From positions 1 through 42,321 of IMG/VR virus record IMGVR_UViG_3300035698_009992: a DNA stretch of 42,321 bases. One strand, 5' to 3'. Positions 1 to 6,204 of this stretch are shown piece by piece (position 1 is the stretch's first letter; each line of letters begins with the position of its first letter). The stretch comes from a virus. Both the position numbers and the translations under genes were made by a program. The notes beneath the pieces were generated by a model. It did no database searches. It was not told the origin of the DNA and worked only from the letters and a program-made list of their open reading frames with translations.

Positions 1-121
1 ATTCTTTATCTACATTTTCTCTGTTATAGCAATAAACAGGGAATAGCTTTTCGCATAGGTCTAATATCTCACTTGTTTTTAATTGTCCAGTATCAAATAC
101 TGGGAAGTAGTTGTTTTTCAT
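1..121 (-). CDS. Hypothetical protein, N-terminal part, cut by the window edge
   Basis: An ATG at 119-121 (minus strand), preceded by the AT-rich start context AAATATATG common in this genome, opens a frame that runs off the left edge. It encodes about 40 residues beginning MKNNYFPVFDTGQLK and including ELDLCEKLFPVYCY-like hydrophobic/aromatic stretches. No family is recognised. If the genome is circular, the frame continues at the right edge (42198-42321) provided that 1, 4, 7... bases are missing at the join, giving a protein of about 81 residues or slightly more. The upstream 19-bp repeat at 130-148 also occurs beyond the other end of this putative gene. Confidence 0.6.
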   Translation of the reverse strand, partial: MKNNYFPVFDTGQLKTSEILDLCEKLFPVYCYNRENVDKE

Positions 122-129
122 ATATTTAT

Positions 130-148
130 TTATTATTTAAGTGGGTTA
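130..148. repeat. 19-bp direct repeat, left copy
   Basis: TTATTATTTAAGTGGGTTA is identical to 42143-42161. On a circular map the two copies, in the same orientation, flank the gene split by the window ends. Each is followed on the minus strand by a start codon, so they may be a shared leader or translation-initiation element rather than phage termini. Confidence 0.7.
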
Positions 149-149
149 G

Positions 150-641
150 TTAAATATCTAAAGGCTCGATCTCAACTTCAGCAAGTCCAAGGCTAAGATC
201 CGATATTTCAGCAAAGGCATGACTCGAGAGATCTATTTCACGGCCAGTCCATTCTTCTGGGCCGTAATCGTTTACGAAGATTATCACAGATTTGCCATTT
301 GCTTTATTAGTAACCCGGGCATAGCTATATCGTACAAGATCCCGGCTTGCTGCTGTATTATGATCGACACTCCATAAAATACCGTCTAATCTGTAATCAT
401 ACCAACTAGCAGTACCTGTTTTAGCTATTTTGTCCACTTGGTTGAAATGGTTATCTACAGTTTCTACCTTTGGACTGTCTATTGGAGCCTTAGTGGCGCC
501 ATGGATCTTGCTCAGAAAAGCAAATCCGATTGCTACCAGTATTATTACTATAATAGTTATTATACGAGTGAAAGTTTTCAACCGATACTCGTCTATCTCT
601 GCGTATTCTAGCTTTTTTAATTTGAAATTGTTTTTTTTCAT
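150..641 (-). CDS. RlpA-like double-psi beta-barrel protein, membrane-anchored
   Basis: The 163-aa product has a basic N-terminus, one membrane segment at about residues 25-46, a linker, and a C-terminal RlpA-like domain from about residue 75. The domain shows the family signatures GTASWYD, a degenerate 'TAASR' in place of LTAAHR, VTNKANGKSVIIFVNDYGP, and GREIDLSSHAFAEI. RlpA proteins bind or cleave peptidoglycan glycan strands at the septum. The Asp in VNDYGP corresponds to a catalytic residue of active members. A membrane-tethered phage copy could help remodel or breach the wall. It is the last complete gene of the left block, 29 bp from the next. Assignment to the fold is good; enzymatic activity is inferred only. 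Confidence 0.8.
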   Translation of the reverse strand: MKKNNFKLKKLEYAEIDEYRLKTFTRIITIIVIILVAIGFAFLSKIHGATKAPIDSPKVETVDNHFNQVDKIAKTGTASWYDYRLDGILWSVDHNTAASRDLVRYSYARVTNKANGKSVIIFVNDYGPEEWTGREIDLSSHAFAEISDLSLGLAEVEIEPLDI

Positions 642-652
642 ATGTTTTTATT

Positions 653-1189
653 TTAGATTAGTCTGTCTTGCGCCTTATTGTAGGCGTTAATATCTTTTAT
701 TATTTCACCTGACTTGATTTGGAAGTCTATTCCTTCCCAGTATTCTACATCTGGTAGAAAGTCCTTTATGGTACAAAAGTGGACATCATCATCATAATAG
801 CCGATCTGATGTTTTGCCTCCTTTGAGATAATAGCGTATTTAGGAATCTGCTCGCCCTTCAAAAATCTAGCACCTTTACTTGTTAGGCAATAGTTTCCGG
901 CCATATCTTTTCCTTTGATCTTGGCTATGAGACCGTGAAATCTTGGCCTGGACAGATTGCCCACATGATTCGAAGTTAGCTTTCCCTCTCGTACCATAGT
1001 GAAGTAATCCAGTTGATCATGGCCAATCTCCATTTCTTTTCTAGGGTGGACGCAATTAATTTCCTTTTTTCTAATAGCAGTTGCTATAGCTTTTAAAATA
1101 TCTACAGTTCCCCGATCAATACCTAAAAGATAGGTTGTTGACTGTCCGCATCCTGGACAGACTTCTGCTTTGTAGTCAATTTTTTGCAT
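653..1189 (-). CDS. Hypothetical protein with N-terminal zinc knuckle and winged-helix-like region
   Basis: The 178-aa product starts with a CPGCGQST knuckle (residues about 11-18), but I see no clear second CxxC pair. The middle (LTSNHVGNLSRPRFHGLIAK ... YCLTSKGARFLKG) has the look of a winged-helix domain in which the 'LTSKGARFL' strand-helix is typical. The C-terminus is acidic and aromatic. This suggests a DNA-binding protein, but no named family is recognised. The start ATG (1187-1189) has no Shine-Dalgarno sequence. It precedes the RlpA-like gene with an 11-bp gap and is probably co-transcribed with it. Confidence 0.75.
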   Translation of the reverse strand: MQKIDYKAEVCPGCGQSTTYLLGIDRGTVDILKAIATAIRKKEINCVHPRKEMEIGHDQLDYFTMVREGKLTSNHVGNLSRPRFHGLIAKIKGKDMAGNYCLTSKGARFLKGEQIPKYAIISKEAKHQIGYYDDDVHFCTIKDFLPDVEYWEGIDFQIKSGEIIKDINAYNKAQDRLI

Positions 1190-1262
1190 GGTGGTTTTTT
1201 AGCACTTAAAATTTGGTATCCTCGACCTTTACGATTGGATGTCGTATTAATTATTTTAGTAT

Positions 1263-1385
1263 TTATTTCCATATTTCTATTAGATTAGATATTGTTATAT
1301 ACATATTTCCGTAGTAGAGCACAAAGATTATAAGCGCTGAAATGCTCAAAAAGATAGCTAGTTTCAATGATTTACGCATACTCAT
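1263..1385 (-). CDS. 40-aa single-span membrane peptide
   Basis: The short frame MSMRKSLKLAIFLSI... ends in ...NLIEIWK. Residues about 8-28 are uniformly hydrophobic and preceded by three basic residues, as expected for an inserted membrane helix with a cytoplasmic N-terminus. It is one of several micro-proteins of this kind in the leftward arm. It follows a block of palindromes (1421-1453) that could control it. The function is unknown. Confidence 0.55.
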   Translation of the reverse strand: MSMRKSLKLAIFLSISALIIFVLYYGNMYITISNLIEIWK

Positions 1386-1420
1386 CTTATTAATTACACA
1401 TACCCGGTAGTAAACGATAA

Positions 1421-1453
1421 CCTGTAAACAGGGTCAGACCCAAGCGATCGCTT
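1421..1453. promoter_or_regulatory. Three abutting palindromes, possible operator
   Basis: CCTGTAAACAGG (1421-1432), GGGTCAGACCC (1431-1441) and AAGCGATCGCTT (1442-1453) are consecutive perfect palindromes (centre spacers of 2, 1 and 0 nt) in the 96-bp gap between the genes starting at 1385 and ending at 1482. No T-run follows on either strand, so a terminator is unlikely. Stacked dimer operators are the simplest reading. Confidence 0.45.
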
Positions 1454-1481
1454 ATTACCAGAGATCTGTAGTTAATTGTGT

Positions 1482-1634
1482 TTATTCATAATCTTTTTCG
1501 TTTCCTCTACAACAATTGCCAGTCATGACAACTTTTTCATAATGCTCATCGCAAAAATGATTATTGCAGTGGCTACATTTTAAGGGGGCTTTATTCCCAC
1601 ATACACAGCATGTTTCTTTTTTTTCTTCTAACAT
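1482..1634 (-). CDS. 50-aa zinc-finger micro-protein
   Basis: MLEEKKETCCVCGNKAP is followed by KCSHCNNHFCDEHYEK and NCCRGNE. The spacing CxxC...CxxCxxxxCxxH matches a two-site treble-clef or B-box/HIT-like zinc finger. It is encoded just after the transglutaminase-like gene, 11 bp downstream. It may be a protein-protein or nucleic-acid adaptor; no specific role can be assigned. Confidence 0.6.
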   Translation of the reverse strand: MLEEKKETCCVCGNKAPLKCSHCNNHFCDEHYEKVVMTGNCCRGNEKDYE

Positions 1635-1645
1635 ATAATTATCTA

Positions 1646-2083
1646 TTAATTACAGATTACTTTTAATTCTCTATCTCTAACTTCAAGCACATTGAATGGG
1701 TTATCTGGACTAATAAAATGTCCAGTCGTTGCCTCTATCCATACCACAAGCCACGCATGCGTTCTTCCTTCGGTTATCATAATTGAACTCTCAATATCGT
1801 ATTCATCGGCTAATATCGCTTGCATAGCCTGTGCGTGATCATAACAATTATTATCTTCTTCGTCGTAAGGTTGCGATCCAACTCTGTCTAGGGCATTTAA
1901 TAATTTATTATACTTCCTAGCCTCCGCAAGTTGCCCCTGCATTATATTCATATTATTCACTGCATGAGCTTTTTCATCTTTGAGTTCCTCATTGGCTCCA
2001 TTCACGAAACGCATATCTATATATACTAATAGCCCAACGAATATCAATAATAAAATGAATAGTCTCAATAGGTCTTGTTTCAT
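1646..2083 (-). CDS. Membrane-anchored transglutaminase-like cysteine protein
   Basis: The 145-aa product has an uncleaved-type N-terminal membrane helix (residues about 6-24), a charged, probably helical stalk (30-65) and a C-terminal domain. That domain carries C80 in NNCYDHAQAM, H109 in GRTHAWLVV and D127 in ISPDN. The order Cys - His-Ala-Trp - Asp with these spacings is the transglutaminase-like/papain-fold triad. The active site is predicted to face away from the cytoplasm. Such proteins are often peptidases or peptidoglycan-linked amidases. The family match comes from motif spacing, not a search. Confidence 0.6.
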   Translation of the reverse strand: MKQDLLRLFILLLIFVGLLVYIDMRFVNGANEELKDEKAHAVNNMNIMQGQLAEARKYNKLLNALDRVGSQPYDEEDNNCYDHAQAMQAILADEYDIESSIMITEGRTHAWLVVWIEATTGHFISPDNPFNVLEVRDRELKVICN

Positions 2084-2084
2084 A

Positions 2085-2252
2085 TTATTTGTCTAGCATT
2101 TTCTCATATTGCTTCCAATATGCTGGGAAAGAACTTTTTAATACCCCAAAATTTACATGATCGGCACGATAAAAACATTCTGCTAATGCTTTCACAAAAG
2201 AACCACCATATCGAGCCATCATATCGACGACTTTAATTTCTTGATCAGTCAT
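2085..2252 (-). CDS. Hypothetical 55-aa protein
   Basis: MTDQEIKVVDMMARYGGSF... ends ...WKQYEKMLDK. The sequence is helical, with an alternating pattern that could be a small HTH-like bundle (ALAECFYRADHVNFGVL). Its stop lies one base from the next gene's start, so the pair is tightly coupled. No family is recognised. Confidence 0.6.
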   Translation of the reverse strand: MTDQEIKVVDMMARYGGSFVKALAECFYRADHVNFGVLKSSFPAYWKQYEKMLDK

Positions 2253-2270
2253 ACTTCTATTATAAGTTAA

Positions 2271-2456
2271 TTATATTGCTTGCATTCCAAACTCATCGAC
2301 AATAGCATTGGCCTCCTTATCTTTGAATTTTCTTATTAGTTTTATATATTCATCATATTTTTCATCTGGTAAAAAAGTGCACATCATATTTGCAGCGATG
2401 TTCTCGTTAAACTTTGACTGGCTTATTATTCCACCACAAATTGCATCTCCACACAT
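2271..2456 (-). CDS. Hypothetical 61-aa protein
   Basis: The product begins MCGDAICGGIIS and is otherwise helical and charged (PDEKYDEYIKLIRKFKDKEAN). It starts one base after the PD-(D/E)XK nuclease gene stops. The N-terminal Cys-rich turn contains two Cys (C2, C7) and a third lies at about residue 26, which is not a clear metal site. The function is unknown. Confidence 0.55.
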   Translation of the reverse strand: MCGDAICGGIISQSKFNENIAANMMCTFLPDEKYDEYIKLIRKFKDKEANAIVDEFGMQAI

Positions 2457-2457
2457 A

Positions 2458-2901
2458 TTATTTATTCAATTCTTTAATTAATTCTTTGGCGGCCGACACT
2501 AGACTGTTTATTTTCCAGATCAACTTCCTATTGTCCTCCTTTGGAGCGACGGATACCTTATTGTTATCAAGTATTATCCTGGTTAGATCAGATAGGGATA
2601 GGACGCAATACGGATCAGGTGATACTTCCGGGGCCTTTGGATCATTGAATACTAGCATTCCGATATTATGTCCACCTGCATTCTCTGATTTTAGCTGATC
2701 GATCCATTGAGGCATGCTAATCTGTCTATGATCTTTACATTCAATCTTCATATTTAGTCCGGGGCAGTAGAGATCTCCTTTTTCAAGTCCGGCGCCACTT
2801 CTTGGAGTTATATATGCCTTGCTGTCAACTGTTTCCTGGAGTATGCCAAGCACAACTTCTTCAAATTCATTTCCTTTTTCTGTTGTAGTCTTATTTTTCA
2901 T
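2458..2901 (-). CDS. PD-(D/E)XK-family endonuclease
   Basis: The 147-aa product carries KGNEFE (E13), TPRSGAGLEKGDL with D43, and MKIECKDH with E54 and K56. Together these form the E...D...ExK core of restriction-endonuclease-like nucleases, close in style to small phage or archaeal Holliday-junction-resolvase-type members. After the core come the helix PQWIDQLKSEN and a strand. It probably cuts branched or incoming DNA during replication or recombination. Its start overlaps the preceding 30-aa gene by 4 bp (ATGA), indicating translational coupling. Confidence 0.8.
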   Translation of the reverse strand: MKNKTTTEKGNEFEEVVLGILQETVDSKAYITPRSGAGLEKGDLYCPGLNMKIECKDHRQISMPQWIDQLKSENAGGHNIGMLVFNDPKAPEVSPDPYCVLSLSDLTRIILDNNKVSVAPKEDNRKLIWKINSLVSAAKELIKELNK

Positions 2902-2990
2902 GAATAATTTATTTTATAAACGCAAGCCCAGAATATGATATTTATTAAAATTAGGATCCAGGCTGTTCTGACTGGTAAGCTGTCCCACAT
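2898..2990 (-). CDS. 30-aa membrane peptide coupled to the nuclease gene
   Basis: The frame encodes MWDSLPVRTAWILILI followed by NIIFWACVYKINYS. Its TGA stop overlaps the nuclease ATG (ATGA), and its ATG directly abuts the stop of the upstream gene at 2991. The hydrophobic core predicts one membrane span. The tight packing on both sides supports a real gene despite its size. Confidence 0.45.
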   Translation of the reverse strand: MWDSLPVRTAWILILINIIFWACVYKINYS

Positions 2991-3263
2991 TTATCTCTTA
3001 TTAAACTTTTTATAGAATCTAATTTGTTTCTTTGTTAAAACGGCACCACATCTTGAACAGACAAAAAATGTCCTAAAAAGATGTCTAAAATAAAAGCCAT
3101 AATGCTCACATTGTCTAAATGTAACTGTTCCAATCATTACTTTTACTGGATTCAGTATTGATTTAACATAATTATAGTCTTTTATTCCAACTCGCGCTCC
3201 TAAAGAAAAGAAGTGACTGACTACTTCATTTGCTTTGTCTAGTTTTTCTTTAACTTCTTTCAT
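2991..3263 (-). CDS. Hypothetical protein with C-terminal zinc site
   Basis: The 90-aa product has a helical N-terminal half (KEKLDKANEVVSHFFSLG). Its C-terminal half contains CEHYGFYF ... FFVCSRCGAVLTKKQ, a Cys-His...Cys-x2-Cys arrangement expected to bind one zinc ion. The function is unknown. It is one base from the next gene (3265). Confidence 0.6.
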   Translation of the reverse strand: MKEVKEKLDKANEVVSHFFSLGARVGIKDYNYVKSILNPVKVMIGTVTFRQCEHYGFYFRHLFRTFFVCSRCGAVLTKKQIRFYKKFNKR

Positions 3264-3264
3264 A

Positions 3265-3525
3265 TTATTTATCAGTTAACGACTTAATTATCTTATTATA
3301 TTTCCTGGTGCTAAGGGAGAGTTTATTAGCTTCAACACATTCCCTTAGATGCTTACAGTGGGGCTCACTCTCAAAACCCCAGCAAACGATGGATCCGTGA
3401 AGAATAACCTTATTTGTTGTGAATTTCTTTGCTTTGCACCTATGTTTGTTTGTTACGGGTATCATATATTTAAAATTAATAATATCGAGGGGAGCGACCC
3501 CCTGGAATATAGACGACCAATCCAT
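3265..3525 (-). CDS. Hypothetical 86-aa protein
   Basis: The product MDWSSIFQGVAPLDIINFKY... is basic, with Cys residues (HRCKAKK, VCWGF, HCKHLRECVEANK) that could form a CxHC...C metal site. The C-terminal half (LSLSTRKYNKIIKSLTDK) is helical and basic. Tandem placement with the gene at 2991 suggests joint expression. No family is recognised. Confidence 0.55.
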   Translation of the reverse strand: MDWSSIFQGVAPLDIINFKYMIPVTNKHRCKAKKFTTNKVILHGSIVCWGFESEPHCKHLRECVEANKLSLSTRKYNKIIKSLTDK

Positions 3526-3754
3526 TATCCAGGGGATCAGTCATAAAAGTTGTTACACATGACTCTACAAGACAGTGTTGGCTGCAACATTATGACTTTT
3601 CCTTACCGGTGAATTTAGGCAAGGAGACCTGTAGAGGGGCTGTTTCCTCTGCAAATCTCTGTGCCCAAGCTGTTTCCTCTGTATTTATATATAGGGGTGA
3701 AATTATTTTTTGGCGGGGGTTTTCTGTTTATTCCCCCGCTCCTCTCGGTTGGCC
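3526..3754. other. Gene-free spacer with inverted and direct repeats
   Basis: No convincing gene is seen here. An 8-bp perfect inverted repeat (AGTCATAA at 3539-3546, TTATGACT at 3590-3597) brackets a second, inner GTTG/CAAC pairing and lies directly upstream of the gene starting at 3525. The 13-mer GCTGTTTCCTCTG occurs at 3639-3651 and 3669-3681. A strong hairpin pairs GCGGGGG (3713-3719) with CCCCCGC (3733-3739); it has no T-run on the transcribed strand, so it is more likely RNA structure or an mRNA end than a classical terminator. Confidence 0.5.
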
Positions 3755-3850
3755 TTAGGTGTATAATTTGCTGTAAACATAGATCATCCCGGCTATTGCG
3801 ATCCCGATCCACCACCCGGGGCCCAACGCTTCCGGATTTTTTTTACTCAT
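3755..3850 (-). CDS. 31-aa membrane peptide
   Basis: MSKKNPEALGPGWWIGIAI is followed by AGMIYVYSKLYT. A charged N-terminus, a GPGWW turn and a hydrophobic segment predict a single membrane span. It is placed between two structured spacers. Support is composition and similarity in style to the other micro-membrane proteins of this arm. Confidence 0.4.
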   Translation of the reverse strand: MSKKNPEALGPGWWIGIAIAGMIYVYSKLYT

Positions 3851-4018
3851 GGCGGTATTTTAATTATTAAATATCGTACCTTCAAAATTGATAACAATAA
3901 CAAATTTTAATTTTATTAATATGCACTAACTGGCATAGATTGATTCTTTTTTTAAAGTACGATCTAACCCTCTCGCCGGTAACTACAAATAAATTATAGT
4001 TACCAGGTGAAAATGTTA
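3851..4018. other. AT-rich spacer with hairpin after the 4019-4288 gene
   Basis: Immediately downstream (minus strand) of the gene ending at 4019, GGTAACTA (3978-3985) pairs perfectly with TAGTTACC (3997-4004). The minus strand continues CGGCGAGAGGG, not a T-run, so this is at most a weak terminator or an RNA-stability hairpin. No gene is seen in this stretch. Confidence 0.4.
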
Positions 4019-4288
4019 TTATAGGATCTCCTCGTATCCGTTTTCTTCACTTGTGATCGTTTTGATCTTATCAATATCATCCGGATGCATTTCTGCGAAT
4101 TTTTCTTTTGCTTCGTCCAGGTCGTGGGCTTCTATAGTTGCCACCTCCCCGTCCCCGGTCTCAACAAAAAATGCATAATGTATATAGGATGATTCAAATT
4201 TTGCAAGTGCTTCAATTATTAGCTCCCGGTCTTCTTGCGTATAGTCCGCATTGTTCAATAGCCATTTATCAAGTTCTTTTGTTTGCAT
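4019..4288 (-). CDS. Hypothetical acidic 89-aa protein
   Basis: I chose the ATG at 4286-4288 because it has the genome's typical start context (AAAATATATG). The product MQTKELDKWLLNNADYTQED... has a helical first half and a C-terminal beta-alpha unit (YAFFVETGDGEVATIEAHDLDEAKEKFAEMHPDDI) resembling small phage proteins that modify host-like amino-acid interaction folds. No named family is recognised. The same frame stays open upstream to 4448, and deleting one base in the T6 run at 4434-4439 would join it to an ATG at 4449-4451. A longer 143-aa form is therefore possible. Confidence 0.65.
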   Translation of the reverse strand: MQTKELDKWLLNNADYTQEDRELIIEALAKFESSYIHYAFFVETGDGEVATIEAHDLDEAKEKFAEMHPDDIDKIKTITSEENGYEEIL

Positions 4289-4465
4289 ATATTTTATCCT
4301 CTCGGTAGCTTGTAGCACGATCAAGTCATGCGCCAGGCTACAGTTAATTAGTTTTTGGGCGATCCGATAAGCCTTTACGGTATTACCAGGTCGCCCGGGG
4401 TTATATTCAAGCGGTGGGATCTTGCACTTAATGTTTTTTGTCCCTCGCCATTATATTAATAATAC

Positions 4466-4550
4466 GGGCTACCTCTATTAGACTTTTTCGAGAGGTCTTG
4501 AGGTGCTTATGACGACTATAACCACTTTCGCTGTTATAGTACCCGTTTTT
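4466..4550 (-). promoter_or_regulatory. Two tandem hairpins in a leader region
   Basis: ACCTCT (4471-4476) pairs with AGAGGT (4491-4496), and ACTATAAC (4515-4522) pairs perfectly with GTTATAGT (4533-4540). Both lie in the transcribed gap between the 4556-4678 gene and the 4019-4288 gene. They may be RNA processing or regulatory structures. No T-run follows. Confidence 0.35.
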
Positions 4551-4555
4551 TATCA

Positions 4556-4678
4556 TTACATTGATTCAAAATAGTATGTGATGATCAGAATAACCGGAAG
4601 CATGATCATCATTATTTTGTGTTCTAGTGTCATTTTGGCAGTGTTCAGATCGTGCCAACCTTTAGAATAGTTTTTCAT
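4556..4678 (-). CDS. 40-aa membrane peptide, first gene of the leftward arm
   Basis: MKNYSKGWHDLNTAKM is followed by a hydrophobic helix at about residues 22-36 (IMMIMLPVILIITYY) and FESM. It lies 46 nt downstream of the predicted start of a consensus leftward promoter (4731-4758) and so should be expressed first and strongly. Phage early genes in this position are often host-takeover factors; that role is inference. Confidence 0.5.
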   Translation of the reverse strand: MKNYSKGWHDLNTAKMTLEHKIMMIMLPVILIITYYFESM

Positions 4679-4730
4679 TTTGTTTTGGTCTTAGTAGTTA
4701 AATATAGTTATATATCTTTATTACCCTTTA

Positions 4731-4758
4731 ATTATACACTATACAATGTCGTTGTCAA
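4731..4758 (-). promoter_or_regulatory. Consensus sigma70 promoter, leftward arm
   Basis: On the minus strand, TTGACA (4753-4758) and TATAAT (4731-4736) are separated by 16 bp; both boxes are 6/6 matches. Transcription should begin near 4724 and run left through the whole early block. Confidence 0.8.
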
Positions 4759-4816
4759 GTGTTAAATAGCGTTAAGTATAGTCATTTATAGCCTTATTTT
4801 AGGGCATTTATAGAGT

Positions 4817-4887
4817 GCCTGGACTTATCCCCTTTTGGCTATTTACTATTATTGATCGCTAGGCGTCCCGGCCTGGACTTATCCACA
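4817..4887 (+). repeat. 14-bp direct repeat ending in a DnaA box
   Basis: GCCTGGACTTATCC occurs at 4817-4830 and 4871-4884. In the second copy it runs into TTATCCACA (4879-4887), a perfect DnaA-box consensus; the first copy gives TTATCCCCT. This marks the left side of the candidate origin region. Confidence 0.6.
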
Positions 4888-5064
4888 TGCGCCGGATCAA
4901 GGATTATATCCATTTATTGGCTGTTTTAGGCATTTTAAGGCCTCGGCACCAAATAATGAAGCGTATAATTGAGGTATAAGCGATGCAATAGATATAGTTG
5001 ATATAGTTGCCCTGGGTGTATTGAGCAATATGTTCACTTTGTCTGCACTTTGCGACGGGGCATT

Positions 5065-5750
5065 GTGTTACATGGTGTTGGCCTCGGGTGCTACATTGTG
5101 TTGGCATATTGTGAGGCATAGTGTATTTAACATTGTGACCGAAGTTTATTTTTTTGGTGTCAGAATTTTGTTTGTTTAGCCCTGGTCTGATCCGTCCGGG
5201 CGGGGCTCATCCCGGGGAGTTGGCGCAGTTTACCGGCCGGGCTCAAATGATGCATTCCTTGCCAATCTTTATTAATGGATTAATAGAGTTATTAAGGATC
5301 ATTGAGGGTTAAATATCGCCCTCGCCATAATTATAAAACCTCGCCCCAAATGCTTTAAAGACTTATATATCTATAGGGGATGAAGGGGTAGCGTTGGCGT
5401 GCATGGTGTTGGCACTGTGATCGTGCTCATTGTTGCATGATGTAGCATGTTGATGCAGTATGTTAACACTGGGGGGGCGTGGTGTGTAACAGTTGTAGCT
5501 GTGTTTTACACCAGGATATAGTGTCTCATATTGTGTAGGGTGTCAACCCCTCTGTGAAACCAACCTATTTACTACATATATCTATTATTTAGATAAAGGT
5601 ACTGGGGTAGTAGTATGAATAGTCTTAGCATATACAGACTTCACCCTCACTATCACAGGGTGTTTCTCAACACAATATGTAACACTAAACACCTTGTAAA
5701 ACACTGTGTAAACCAGTTGTAGCCAACACCTGCAACACATTATGTAGCAC
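5065..5750. other. Candidate replication origin: opposed 17-18 bp iterons around AT-rich DNA
   Basis: Related elements with + strand consensus GTGYTACATNNTGTGTTG occur at 5065-5081 (GTGTTACATGGTGTTGG), 5088-5104 (GTGCTACATTGTGTTGG) and, degenerate, 5521-5536. The same element is inverted at 5668-5685 (CAACACAATATGTAACAC) and 5733-5750 (CAACACATTATGTAGCAC). Half-elements include CATGGTGTTGGC at 5402-5413, identical to 5071-5082. A second motif, GTGTAA(nn)CAGTTGTAG, recurs near 5484 and 5706, with a weaker copy near 5812. An AT-rich stretch lies at about 5565-5600, and a GC-rich island at about 5170-5250. Perfect DnaA boxes sit at 4879-4887 and, inverted, at 6354-6362. No protein gene is supported here. 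Confidence 0.5.
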
Positions 5751-5864
5751 AAAGACATACTACTTCACCCCGGTGTGGACACAAAAAAACACTATAGGAA
5801 GCGGTGTTCCAGTGTGTAAACAGTATGCAAGGCGGAGGTGGGAGAAATCTTAATTTGGGATTTT

Positions 5865-5999
5865 CTATATATCAGAATTCCTATATGGGGGGGATTCTTT
5901 TTCAGGCTGGTCCCTTAATTTCCACCGTTTCATCCAACCTCGTTTCCAAGGTTTGCAGAGGGCACATGATCTCTTTTTATTCTTATATTGTTTTCGCAT
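5865..5999 (-). CDS. 44-aa basic CxxC protein
   Basis: MRKQYKNKKRSCALCKPWK leads into RGWMKRWKLRDQPEK. The 'KKRSCxLCKPxKRGWxxRW' pattern matches a small family I remember as widespread in bacteria and mobile elements, of unknown function. It has a CxxC knuckle in a highly basic context that suggests nucleic-acid binding. It is the last of three micro-genes running left from 6306. Unlike the two before it, it has no Shine-Dalgarno site; TATAGT lies 3 nt before its ATG. Confidence 0.6.
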   Translation of the reverse strand: MRKQYKNKKRSCALCKPWKRGWMKRWKLRDQPEKESPPYRNSDI

Positions 6000-6016
6000 A
6001 ATACTATAGATAATTT

Positions 6017-6045
6017 GGGCCAGGAATAATTTTTACCCCCGGCCC
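6017..6045. other. GC-rich hairpin between micro-genes
   Basis: GGGCCAGG (6017-6024) pairs with CCCGGCCC (6038-6045), with one A-C mismatch on the + strand that becomes a G-T wobble on the minus strand. It is followed on + by TTTATTT. It separates the 48-aa and 44-aa genes and may act as a weak terminator or processing hairpin. Confidence 0.35.
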
Positions 6046-6046
6046 T

Positions 6047-6193
6047 TTATTTACGCTTACGACGATAGTTTTTCCTCTTGCGCTGGCCTAAATGTGGGCA
6101 GTCAACAACAGAACAGTATCGCCTTATTTTCTGCATTGTAGCGGATTGCTTATGCAGCTTACAGTAGTAATATAAATAAGGTTTTAGCTTCAT
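6047..6193 (-). CDS. 48-aa very basic zinc-finger-like protein with strong SD
   Basis: MKLKPYLYYYCKLHKQS is followed by YCSVVDCPHLGQRKRK and ends in an RRKRK tail. The CxxH...CxxxxCxH spacing could bind zinc, and the Arg/Lys tail suggests nucleic-acid binding. Its ATG (6191-6193) has the canonical ribosome site AAGGAG 7 nt upstream, which is exceptional in this genome. The SD overlaps the end of the preceding 33-aa gene, so the two are coupled. Confidence 0.6.
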   Translation of the reverse strand: MKLKPYLYYYCKLHKQSATMQKIRRYCSVVDCPHLGQRKRKNYRRKRK

Positions 6194-6204
6194 TCCATAT
6201 CTCC

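Noticed and set aside
1444-1451. GCGATCGC, the HIP1 octamer frequent in cyanobacteria
   Set aside because: I noticed only one copy, and it is explained as part of a palindrome; not evidence for a cyanobacterial host.
3615-3815. 66-codon minus-strand ORF with a 69-codon plus-strand ORF (3661-3870) opposite
   Set aside because: Both lack protein-like composition and cross the hairpin and direct repeats; the 31-aa frame at 3755-3850 is a better candidate.
4904-5119. 71-codon minus-strand ORF rich in Cys, His and Gln
   Set aside because: Its content is a translation of the iteron repeats (CAACAC... units), not a plausible protein.
5160-5260. GC-rich island considered as a tRNA or rRNA fragment
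   Set aside because: No cloverleaf, anticodon arm or T-loop sequence could be drawn on either strand; also no CRISPR-like repeat-spacer pattern was found anywhere in the window.
5615-5722. 35-codon plus-strand ORF inside the iterons
   Set aside because: Its sequence derives from the repeats and has no initiation signal.
5804-6001. 65-codon plus-strand ORF
   Set aside because: It is antisense to the 44-aa CxxC gene, which has recognisable family style; the plus frame has no good start context.
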